Shown here in pieces: positions 11,301 through 23,300 of a stretch of 64,000 bases of DNA. Positions within the stretch are counted from its first letter, which is position 1. Every line of letters begins with the position of its first letter. The stretch is taken from assembly GCF_024362695.1 (NCBI RefSeq), contig NC_065408.1, forward strand, positions 11,656,001 through 11,720,000, in the 5' to 3' direction. Below the pieces are notes generated by a model. It saw only the letters and a list, made by a program, of their open reading frames with translations, was not told the origin of the DNA and did not search any database. The translations under genes were made by a program, and so were the position numbers. The stretch is from Pectinophora gossypiella (lineage: Eukaryota > Arthropoda > Insecta > Lepidoptera > Gelechiidae).

Positions 11301-14300
11301 AAGCTACCTACACAAACTTGCTCGATGCGCCTGCAGAAAATGTATTCTCTTAAATTCGCAAGCAAACTAAGCACATAGACATTATTTAGGAACACCTATC
11401 TAAGCAAGTAGTAACGTAAACATAACATCATTGCGTTTTGATCTAAGGTGGACAAAGCGATATGATTGGCTTAGCTGCACGGTGATTTTGAATTAACCAA
11501 TCAAAACACAGCACACGTCAGCGGCACTCACTGTAAATACAATTTTATTTTCTATTCAATTCAAAAATGTTATACAAGAAAAATACGCTTTCTTTTTTAA
11601 TTTTACCATAATACCTATATACGTCCAACTGCTTGACACAGCCGGGAAGCCCAATGAACCGGAGGGGGTATGGAAAGTGCGGGCTGGTGAAGGTGTTTGG
11701 GCTAGTAGCCCGTAAATGTAGGAAATGCCCTAAATAATATTTAAGATTTAACATTTAAGTATTTTTTTGGACAATATTGGTCAGTGGGATCAAATAGTCT
11801 AAATAAGATAAGAAGATAAGATTGATTTGAAACACTAGATAGCCAGTATACAATTGGGACATCTATAGATCTTCTTTGTCTATGGTTTACAAATACAGGA
11901 GTTCAACCGAATTTCTCCATGCGTTCTTTGTTTTGACGCCCCTTACAATTTGTAAGACATCGACGTGTCAGTTTCTTAGATATTCGTGTCTTTTGTGTCT
12001 TTGTGAACAAGAAACTTCGTATCTTGCTGCGGGTTCAAATACAGATACTTTTCTCATCTAAATTGTACTTTGGCCTGATGATTATTACTTCAAAACCAAT
12101 TTTGGCAACTAAATAACTTTTTAAATTTAATTAGATAAATGTCGTCTAGATTGTTGTAAGGAAATGAATTAACTGTCCCCGTTGCAACTTTGACGCGGTA
12201 ATGCAAAATAATTAAGGATGACCAAGCACCGCAATTTATTCTGGCTTCGTTGTTTTCCGTATCCTACTCATTATTCCAATATAACCTCTATACTAGACTG
12301 CCCAAAGAAGGGCATTAATAGGCTAGTTTCCAACTAGTCAAATCAGTTACTTTTTACTAAACGTCAAACATGAAATTACTATGGAATTTGTATGAAAAAG
12401 CAACTTGTGACGTCATAGAAAAACGTGGCAAAATGTCGCACTTATTAGTATCTTTTACTTCATTAAAATTCATAAGTAGGTTAAATAGATAAAAGAAAAC
12501 GTTTTTCGTCGTCGTTGGATCTTCCTTTAATCCTTTCCTTTTTTTGGTAATCAGAATTTCATAATTTGTCTTTGATCTAGCAAACTACCCAGTTGTAAAT
12601 ATTATTATTTGCCACTATTCCTCAATTTATTCAGTCAGTTGTCTAAATAATGAACCGTTGATCCGGAAAACCAACAATGTAGGCCACTTTCAATCCTAGT
12701 CAGCAAATCAACAAAACTAACGTTTGGGAGCAAAATAACGCGACAGAGTTGCAACACGCTCGACGCGGTTTATGCCCGCAGTATCGGGATCGAACACCAG
12801 TAGTAAAAGAGCTCCATCCAATGTGCTATTTCCAATTCTCAATCCAATCAGTAACTGTGCGCTACTACCTCCGTGATTTGTTTACATTGTCCGTCAGAAT
12901 TTATTTATTAAATTCCCAACTACGGTAGAGATTCAAACTGTTCAAACACTAATCGATCCTATCGACGCTTCCGTTTTCAAATAAGTTTGTTTGGCCCACT
13001 TTAGGTACCTATACACTTGAATAATCGATAGTTATTATAACAGCATCGCGCCTGTATCCCTGAATCCGTATCTCCCTGTCTCCCTGGGGTAGGCAGAAAT
13101 GTATACATACATTACACACAGTACTCCTCGGCAGTTTCCCTCATTCAGCGCTTATCGCTAGCAACCCACTAGAGTCGATTAATCCTTTCAAATGTTCGCG
13201 GTCAACTGGGCACCCTCAGGCCTGTTATCTTAAACGTTGTACCGGGTGAGAGCCTTCAGGGCTCCCCATTTGTCCGACCAAGTAGTTAATGCCATCTGCG
13301 GCAAATCTACAATAAGTCACGTCAAAAACAAAACTGCTCGCCAGCTACGTTTAAGTCCCATGTAATAGGATACCACCCATTGCCATTCTTCTTATCGTGG
13401 GGGTTGTGAGGAGGAATACCAGTATCATCAACCCTGGTGTCAGGATTATGATTGAGCCGCCAAAAGCCCCTGCCATGACTCATGTAGCGATTACTCACTT
13501 ACATCAGTAAATAGTAACCGGGACCATTGCCATTAACGGGGCAGAAGGCCTGGAAATCACGTAATGGTTATTATATATAATTGTTTGAATAGTCTTAAGC
13601 ACAGACACCTCGATCAACCAATAGAGTAGGTAAACTCTTGCGGTTTGATGGAGAATCTTCCCATGCAGATTTACAATACAATACAAAAACTCTATTGCAC
13701 TTAAAACAAACATTAAAAATACACAATTATAAACAGTTAGATAGTATAACAGTTGGTAGCAATTTAGGTATAGGAAATGAATTGAAGATTTCTTCACTTT
13801 GTTTCCATGTGATACCAAATATAATTCATAAATGAACAGTTAGTAAGTTTATTTGAGCCGTATTTGAAACGTGGTTATTGTACGGCTCGGAAGCAGTTTA
13901 AAGTGAAACCGTCAATCAAGTGTAATAGTGTCGCAACTGCAGTCATTAAGCCAAGTCGGAAGCTTGAAACTTATGACAGGTGAACTAAACTGGCTAGCTG
14001 GTGCCAAAGTAATGTAACTGGGGTTTCCCAGTCGCCAAATAATATGTCTTTGTGGGTTATTTACTGTAATGGCACAGTTATTTTAGAATTGTAATTGTTA
14101 GAAGCGCATTTTAGCTTATTATAAAAACGTACCCCCTCCGGTTGGTTGAGGGGAGGGCTGTGCCCAGCAGTGGGACGTATATAGGCTTTTTATGTTATGT
14201 TATAAAACGTAATGTTTCCATCTTCCTCTTTTTCGTTCGCAAGAGAAACGTAAAAGAGACTGATTTGTGAGACTTGTGTAAAAATCTTCATTTTCATCCA

Positions 14301-17300
14301 GTATCATAATGTGAGTCTTAAACCATCGAAGTTTAATATTAACAAGTTCACTGTGTAACTGATAATTTGATATTACTAGGAATTTATGTCCATAGTGGGT
14401 ATGGCATGAAAAAATGTGCCCCATATATGGGACATGCACGTATGAGTTTCAAATTTATTGCCTCACATGTGGTTCATACACAGTGAACGTGTTAAATAAT
14501 CCCTTTGCTTTTCGTTCTACAGTAGGTCGGAAGTTGGAACGAAATATAAACACGCCCGTAAATCCTAATTGGGTGGGCAGAGCCGAGAGCCACAAGTAAT
14601 CATAAGACAAGTTGCAGCCACTGTTGATACGAAGTTCTAAGGTGGATATGATAAACTTTATGGTGACAAATGATCACCTATCCATCACCTATGATCACGT
14701 GTTCATCCTGTTAGAAAGGACACAATCCCGCAGTCGGATATTACGACATACCCGGGATTTACCCGTACTTTACAATCCCTATTAGGACATACAAAGCCAC
14801 AAACTATTATGAACACACACAATGATTACCTAAAAATATCTCTCTCAGGTACCTAAACTTCTTCCCACCGAGTCTGAGCAACACGTCTCAGCTGACGTTT
14901 GAGAAGTCGGCCACATACTTCGACGGAGACCTGGTGCCGCGACGTGCGCACGCCCTGCTGCCCAACGCGAAGATCATTGCTATACTGATATCTCCTTCCA
15001 AACGGTGAGTGGATTTTTATCAACCAAATGTAAGTTGTAGACGTGAACTCGCCCATGTAGATACTTTGCACCCCTTTAATAGGTTGAGTTCCGAAGACAT
15101 TTCAATGCGTGCATATTTTGAATCTTTTAACTTCCACTTCCAACCATAGAGCAACTCAGACCACCGCGGTTCCAGCACGGACACAATGACGCGCTCACCG
15201 CGAATTATATCGACGTCCTCGACCGATAGCCGTACGACGTCTATCTGCTGCAGATAGCATTCGGAAGCCCTCGATATAATTCTGTGCAAGCCCCACGTGT
15301 TCAGTTAGTCACAGTCTATTTTTAAGTAGATGTGTTACATAATAAAGAAAGAGATTGCCGATTTCTAATGTTATGCGGGCCAAAAACCTGCGGTGATGAA
15401 GTTGATTATGGTGGTTTCCTTATTAGGATAATGTTTAACATAAGAAACATAATGTACATGTAGGCATAAGTTGCTGAACAGAGGCCTCTCGATACCAGAG
15501 AGCTACACTGCGGTGTACCACTGCGGCTTGGATGAATTTCAAATTCGGTTAAAATTGTGAAAACATATTTTTATTCTACCATCAAACACCAGCGAAGTTT
15601 TGCGGAAATATAATCTATATATTGATTTTTTAAATCCTTATTTATACTTTATTGTTAAACAAAAAGAGCAGTTCGTTTATTCAAAAAAATGTTTTACTAC
15701 ATAGTAAGTAAAGTAGACGATTGATCTGTCAGAAGTTAAGCCTTTGATCTGATGGGTGTGTTTGAGTTGTTATTTTCTCGCCGTTTCAACTTATTGATAA
15801 GGAAAAGTTGTTCGCAATTCTGTGCTTAGTCTGGAAGAACAGGAAATCTTTGTGTCTATAAAGGCAGGCGAATAAGTTGGTCACCCACCCTTTACTATGT
15901 ATACAATTTTTATCAAATATGTAGCTAAGTGACAGGTATTGAATGTAAACGTAAATTTTCCTAAAACTTTATTTCCCACATAGTTGAATACTCTAATCTT
16001 ATTAGAGCACTATTTAGTGCCGCCGGAGAGCTAAATATATTCTCAACGCAGCTTCAATTACTCCAAATTCCTTTATCTGAAATTCAAACTGAGAATAAAA
16101 CCCGATTCTGTAGTCGTAATCAGAGACAAGTTAAGACAAATATTATGCCAGGGAATGAAGGTCAGCTTCTCATAATTTACATCTAAATCAATGTCAGAAG
16201 TTACCAGAATTAGCATATTGAGCGGTTGACGAAAACTTGGGATTGTCTTTTGTACTCGTAAGAGAATTTCTTTGGAATTATACAGAGTTTTTTATTCGAC
16301 CTTAATACTTTTAGGGAAAAAGAGAATATTATTTAAATAATATTATATAATTAATATTAAACGTAATATGGAAAAATGAGATAAACCAGAACAATAGGAG
16401 CAGATCTTACGTGAACGATCACTGAAGGATTACGAATTGTGGGTAAGGTAGAAAGCAATCCCTGGTAGCGAGTCACTCAATATCTCCGTGTGGTGAACCG
16501 TGCATTTTTAATGAGGCCAGATAATTCGTGACCCACACGCCCGCACTGATAAACGGCTGGGAAACGGTGTAGAAGTACTCATAGTAATGATTTCAAATAT
16601 AACGTTTATACACGCATATTTACACTCGTTCTAAACGGTATTATTCAAGACCAGTTTCATAAAGATTTATATAGGTGCTCTTTAGCCGGCAAAACTGTTT
16701 GTGTTCTTTATATGATATATGTTATGGTTATACAGGGTGTTAGTGACATCGTAAAGAATACTCAGGGGAATGATTCAGACCATGATTCTGAGTTAATATC
16801 AAGTGGAATTTTCCGTCGTCTTTTATGTTATCACGTTGGTCTAACAGAAAGCTCGATGAGGCGGTACCTAGTTGGATGGATGTACCTCTGACTACCCCAT
16901 TGGGATATAGTCGAGCTTATGTTATTATTTGTATTAATAAGAAAGGACTTCTTCATTAAGAATCCATTCGATTTTACATTTAAAATCATTTTGAAAATAT
17001 AGGTAACACAAAACATATAAAGACATAAATTTTACAATAAGTCTTTGTGTTATAAAAGTTTAACATAAAATAAACTAAAGTTTCAGTAGTCAATTTGCCT
17101 AATTGTCAAGTAGCAATATAATAATGACCGGGCAAAGTGATAAATAATGAAGTTTAGATAGTAATTAATCACTTTGCCCGATAGAACTGGACATTATTCA
17201 TAATGCCTGCGTTAATCACTTTGTCCATAACATATATTATGTACCTTGGATTTGTAAATGACACTGGCTATATATTTGTACATTTTGTTATTTATTACTC

Positions 17301-20300
17301 AATAAACATATTTTATAAACAAACACTCGTTCTAAGAAAATGAGATGTTTTCAAGCTTGATGTTGATGTGACTGTGTTGAACCAATATTTAACCTTGTTA
17401 CGCAGTAGTTACAGATACATACAGCTCTTAATTGAAATATAAATATTGACGTCTATAAATATAAACTTGCTCTTGCTTGTCGTGAAACTTTATAATTGTA
17501 TAAAAATACAGGATATCCATTTTTTCATCTGGAAAGTTATTTCTAGCGTTCACTAACGCAGATTCAATGAACGCCAGTCACTTATTTTCTTTCCAAACCT
17601 TTTTTCCAAGACGAGGAGAAAATCAATAAGATTGTCTTGAATTGTATAAAAATAGTTTTAATTACTCTATATATAGTACGCATTGAGAATAATTAATACG
17701 CTGGCACTTTCGGGAATAATACGTTCTCTTTTTGAATATCTCTTTCTCTTGATACTCAGAGTACCATTTTTATTATTTTTTTAAATTTATTTACTTAATG
17801 CAACTTTAATCAAGACTAGTTTGTCTCGATGCTAGGTTTCCTGGCATGTGTCAATTTATACAATCATATTCAAAAATCATATTAAAAACCCATTAAAGTA
17901 CAGGAAGGATAAAAGGTTGACACATTGAAGCAAATCAACTAAAAAAAGCAATATTGCTATTTGACATTTATTTGCATTGCATTTATATGCGCAAATGACA
18001 AATTGCAATATTGCTTTTTTAGATGGATTGCTTCGATGTGGCCTTCGTGGTCCAGTGGTTGAGCGTTGGACTCACGATCCGGAGGTCCTGGGTTCGATTC
18101 CCAGTGGGGACATATCACAAAAATTACTTTGTGGTCCCTAGTTTGGTTAGGACATTACAGGCTGATCAGCTGATTGTCCGAAAGTAAGACGATCCGTGCT
18201 TCGGAAGGCACGTTAAGCCGTTGGTCCCGGTTACTACTTACTGTGTAAGTACGTAGTCGTTATAAATGAGTCATGTCAGGGCCCTTTGGCGGCTCAATAG
18301 TAACCCTGACACCAGGGTTGATGAGGTTAGTAATTCGCCTCAAAACCCACACGATAGAAGAAGAAGATGTGGCCTTTTTAACCCCCCAGTTCTAAAAGTT
18401 TGTAGAAAAACATGGCAACACGGTAGTACATCGCTTTTACCGGTTTGTGCCGGATAGTTTAAACAATACCTTACCATATAGTAAAAAATAATACGTAAAG
18501 AATGTAAAAGAAAATGTTCCCACTTTGGGAATGTTCCCGACCGTATAAAGGCTTGCACCTTATGCTCTTTTTTTACCTAACCTTTAGGTACATAAGACCA
18601 GAGTACAAGAAAGAAAATTTGAAAAAAAAAAGCAGCCAGTATCATTTCTATTAAAGGGTTTTTCAACGGGAACATTCCCACTTTAGGTACATTCCCTGGA
18701 ACGGCACTTCTTTGTCCACTACCTCTGGATCTTTGGTCTTAAATGACCGGGAGCCTCTAAGGAGTAAGTGAGAACGCGCCTGTTTATCTGTTTCGCTTCT
18801 TACGCCTTAGGCGGTAAGAATGTGATTTTTATATAAAGTGTCCGGGGTATGATAAATACATTCTTCGCTTCTTCTATCGTGTGGGTTGTGAGTTGGAGTA
18901 CCAACCTCATCAACACTGGTGTCAGGGTAAAAATATTCTTAAATTCATTAATTGTAAATATATTTACACGTAAAACAGAACTAAGCCAGTGGAAGCGCTT
19001 TCGATGCACGGACATATAGTTTTCCAATAGTCTTTAACATGGAATCCGTAAACGGTTAAATAGATATTCAACATGAATATAAACTCCCACGCCAACTATA
19101 AGTTGTCGTATTGGAGCTTCCCATTTTATGAGTGGGATGTTTAACCGCACCATTCAGGAAATAGCAGCTCTTACTTCCACCACCAACTTCTACCTTGAGT
19201 TATTTGTATACTAGCTATTGCCAACGGCTTCGCTCGCGTGTAATCCGGATTAACACAGTTTCCCTTTCCCAATGTACCAATTTTTAGTTTCCTACCTTGA
19301 AAAGTGTGAAAAGTCCCATATAAAATGTCACCCCCTCTCGGAAGGGGGTGGGGCAGATTTCCAAAAAAAAATGCACGATTCTTTGTTAGTCACAAATAGT
19401 CCGCATACCAATTTTTAGTATTCTACCTTGAAAATTGCGGAATGCTCGATACAAACTTGCACCTCCCATTTTAGGGGAATGGTGGGGTTAGAAAGAGACA
19501 AAATATAGCCTATGTCACTTTCCATCCCCTAAACTGTCTCCACTTAAAAAATCACATCGATTCGTCGCTCCGTTTTGCCGCGTTGATGCGTTGCCGTGAA
19601 AGACGGTCAATCAAACAGACACACACATACACTTTCCCATTTATAATATTAGTATGGATTATAAACTTCCCCGCAAACCGTGATAACCCTGTTCCGACTC
19701 GCATCCTACTGTCACGGACGCGAATCCCGACTCTAGACCATCGAATTTGACTTTATGAGTTTGATTTCATGTTTAGATAATTGATGTCACGTGGTTTCCA
19801 GGAGTGGCAATAGGCTCGCCCCATATTACATGGGACTTAAACATAGCTGATGTCCTTGTGGGTGTACAGGTGTACTATACATGTCTGCTTATCCCTTCGA
19901 AGATACAAACGCTAAGAGTATATAAACTTCTCTGCTCGATTGTCTGTAAAGAAGATTCGTGGAGAGTATTATAAGCGAAATACATCTCAAGCATTTTTTT
20001 AAATTCTAATAATAATATCTCGCCAATCTCCCAAAGTAATAAGGAACTTTCCAGGCGACGTTCCCCAAAAAAATATTGTTCAGTACGAACAAGGGAAGTA
20101 TTAAATAGTCTTGATTTGAATTATGGGTTTAATTTGCAATTATTCGTATCTTTTTACAATGTGAGATGGATGTCCGTTGAGTGCGGTGAGTTGAATGTGT
20201 GGAGAGTGTATCGTGTGTGACTGCGATTGGTTCGCGTGTATGACGTGGTATGTGACGTGTATGATGCAAGTGTATGACTCGATACATTGCAAGTAGGCAT

Positions 20301-23300
20301 CTATTGCCTCCTAGATAGGGTTGATGTTGCGTCGACAAATATAGATGGCGCCGTAAAAATTTGCCTTCGATTAACCTTCTATATTCATGAATAACAGACA
20401 TGCATCTTATATTTTTGTTTTTGGGTATAAATAATGACCCTTGTTATTAGAACCAGGCACAACACATCTTCCACCCATTATTATTCTGATCAAAATAAAG
20501 AAAAGCAATAGGTAGCATCATAATTCTATACGTATCCTGCTACAATTATTTTTATATGCCTGTGCCATTACATTATGTTTTTGACTAGTTATGTACCCGA
20601 GCCATGACAAAAAAGTTAAATGTTAAATTGGGGTAGTCAAAGGTATATCCATCACAAGATGGTCTGTTAAACCAACGCGATAGGTGGTGAGCCGTATCGC
20701 CGCCGTCTATAATGGTCGAGCCAACTGTGTTAGTGAAAGCTGCGCTTAAGATAACTTAATAATAGATAACTACATATTTTTGTACACAGGGCGTACTCGT
20801 GGTACCAGCACATCCGGTCGCACGGGGACCCGGTGGCGAACAACTACACGTTCCATACCGTCATCACGGCTAATGACTCCGTGCCCAAGCCGCTCAGAGA
20901 CCTCAGGTAAGAATTTCTATCATCAAACTTAATTTCAATACATACATGTATGTACAAGACTTAAACTCACTCTTATTTCCCACCGCGTTGCTGGGGAAGA
21001 CCAGACTAATTTCAATACAAATGTCCAAATAAAAATTAAAAATATGTTTACCGATATTGGAATGCATATACTTACTAGCAGGCCCGGTGAGTCGTTAGTT
21101 CCGGCTACGACGTACTGCTGTATGTAGTATGAAGGCTGCTGAGCCCGGCCATTAACCTCACCTCCAAACTAACTTGACCTACGCGACAGAAGAATACAAT
21201 TATAACAAAAGTATCTATATGACATATAATTTGATTTCTTTATAACTTTTTACGATTTCAAACATTTATATTGAAATTAACTTTTATATTATATAACGTT
21301 TATATTATTATAGCATGGTTCATCAGTAGATATTGGCTCGTTAAGAGAAACGTTAAATAACAGAAAAAAGAACTCGTAGAACTTTTACTAACAACGTCCG
21401 ATTATGCTATTTTAATTGTCATTTGACACTTATAATAAAATAACTACTTCGCACAATCAAACAAAGATTAAAAAAATCTCGCCTTCACGCAAGTCTTATT
21501 TAAACAACAGACATTAACATTCCAAAAAATGACCCCAAAACCGCTTAAAATTAAATAAAACTATGCGAGAATTATGACAGAGATCTCTCTGAAAATTTAA
21601 TTTAATTTACTTTGTAAGCGAGCGAAATAATTTAGTTTTACATAAATTTAAATAAACCGCCATGAGTCGAGTAATGGAATTACTCCGCCGAGTGTTTCCG
21701 TGACGTTTTTATTTACGAAATGTTTCGTTTAAATTATTACCTAAACATAATTTGGACGAGAGGAAGAACGCGTGTAAGTCACCATTGGCCCAAAAAACTC
21801 GAGTCAATTCTGTGTTTGACAGGCTTCATGAATTATCAAACGCGGAGCGTGTTGCGGGGCGGTTTTTGTTCCCGAAACTTCGGAACGACCTTTATGTTAC
21901 GTTTTATAAATACATTTACCATCGCGAATGCCTTTCAGATTGCTTTGCCTATCTAAGAGGAAAATGTTGTTGTTCAATTTACAGTTGAAGTGTAAAAGAC
22001 TTCGTTCGTAAGGTTTTATTTTGTCTGAACCGTAAACTCGTTTTCATGAATGACAGTAATTTGAATAGCGCCAAATTATCCCTTGAATTCATCGTCAGAT
22101 TCTGCAACTTCCTCTTGTGTACCAAAGCCATTTTTTGCGAACGTACATTTAGAAAGTAATTCTATCTAAATTGTATACTTCTTAATTTGTTTTAAATACT
22201 AAAATATCGCCCATAATAGACAAAACTTAGCAGTTTTTAATTTAGTAATGCATATTAAATTGAATCAACGATCATTTTCAATGGATCACCGATACTGACA
22301 ATACAAAATTTATTGTTGGGTTGATATAAATAAAATATAAGCGGGCGCAAAATGATTGAATATGCGTTGTAACGAGTCATCAATCATATTTTGAGAACAG
22401 CTTCTGTGGTCTAGTGGTTACCTACAGCTTTCCGCTCACGATGTGAGGTCTGGGTTCAATTTCTGATGGGGACATTGTCAAAATTATTGTGAGACTGTAT
22501 TTTGTTTGGTCAGAAAATTTCACTTGAATTTATTGTCTGAAAAGTAAAATTATTTCGTGCTTCGGAACGCACAAGCGCTTAGTTCCGGCTGTACTTACTT
22601 AGTAAACTGTAGCCCATGACAACAGCCGTAGAACCGTACCAGAGGCCAACGACGGTTTAACAATAATCCTGACAAACGGCGTTGGTAATTTCGTTTATTG
22701 ACGCCACAATATACACAAAAGAAAAAGAAGAGTATTTGAGGTTTAGGCCACTGTAAACGTTAGCATTAAACTCTCCGTCGGTGTTGACGTTCCGTTTCCG
22801 TCCCTATATGTGGAGTCTATTGTGTGCAGGAACCGCTGCCTGAACCCGGGCAAGTACAGCCACTACCTGGAGCGGTGGCTGGCGGAGTACAGCAGTCATC
22901 AGCTGCACATCATTGACGGGTCACTGCTGCGCTCCGAGCCGGCGTCTGTCATGAACTCGCTACAGAAGTTCTTGAAGATCACGCCACACGTTGACTTCAA
23001 TAAGCTGCTCAAGTAAGTTTATTTATTTGTAGAATTACAGGATAGTGTTAGAGGATAAAGCATTCCTTTCGTAATAATTTTGAACCCATTATATTACATC
23101 TTGTTCATTTGTTATTTCATAACAGAGAGTGTTAGTGTAACTCAGGTTCTTTCTTAACAAACAGATATCCTGTTGCAATTGACTAAGAATTCAATAAATT
23201 ATCAGGAATAGTTGAACTGACTGTGATAGAAACTAAAGTTCTAAAGCATCTGCTATGCATATTTAATCATGATAAAAGATAACAAAACAAGGAATAATTC

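Larger units (their letters stand above)
13043..13567 (+). mobile_element. SINE-C split by a family E tail and a SINE-B (nested)
   Basis: SINE-C sequence is found in three pieces: 13043-13130 (GCGCCTGTATCCCTG, GGTAGGCAGAAATGTATAC), 13335-13376 (GCCAGCTACGTTTAAGTCCC, ATGTAATAGG) and 13531-13567 (AACGGGGCAGAAGG, TGGAAATCACG). A family E element (13198-13331) sits in the first gap and a SINE-B (13388-13523) in the second. Confidence 0.7.
10058..14848 (+). other. sfl intron (4791 bp) containing the exon relic
   Basis: After the pseudo-exon (10081-10247), the stretch 10300-11640 is unique and AT-rich with no gene. Further repeats are a LINE piece (11640-11715), MITE-J (12319-12512), a three-element nest (13043-13567), a LINE tail (14147-14190) and family D (14545-14760). 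The open frames at 11164-11370, 11876-12061 and 13504-13835 lack any protein resemblance. Confidence 0.6.
15005..20789 (+). other. sfl intron (5785 bp), longest visible
   Basis: Repeats recognised are a LINE scrap (15485-15530), MITE-F (16733-16825), P (16829-16925), an inverted repeat (17129-17180), MITE-G with SINE-B (17911-18383), N (18706-18860), a SINE-B scrap (18868-18929), Q (19200-19660), SINE-C (19690-19905), MITE-H (20038-20620) and P (20626-20735). The segments 15530-16730 and 17230-17910 show nothing recognisable. The reverse frame 15020-15289 is GC-richer but matches no family I know and has no clear splice context. Confidence 0.6.

Noticed and set aside
18046..18118. tRNA gene candidate
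   Set aside because: Box A and box B are present, but the sequence continues into SINE-B body, the acceptor stem does not close, and near-identical copies occur elsewhere with target duplications.
20129..20401. Reverse frame rich in His, Thr and Arg
   Set aside because: It comes from a low-complexity GTGTATGACG-type tract inside the interrupted MITE-H.
21720..21988. Two overlapping 78-codon frames in the sfl intron
   Set aside because: No resemblance to NDST proteins, phases do not fit the neighbouring exons, and the exons on both sides already join correctly without them.
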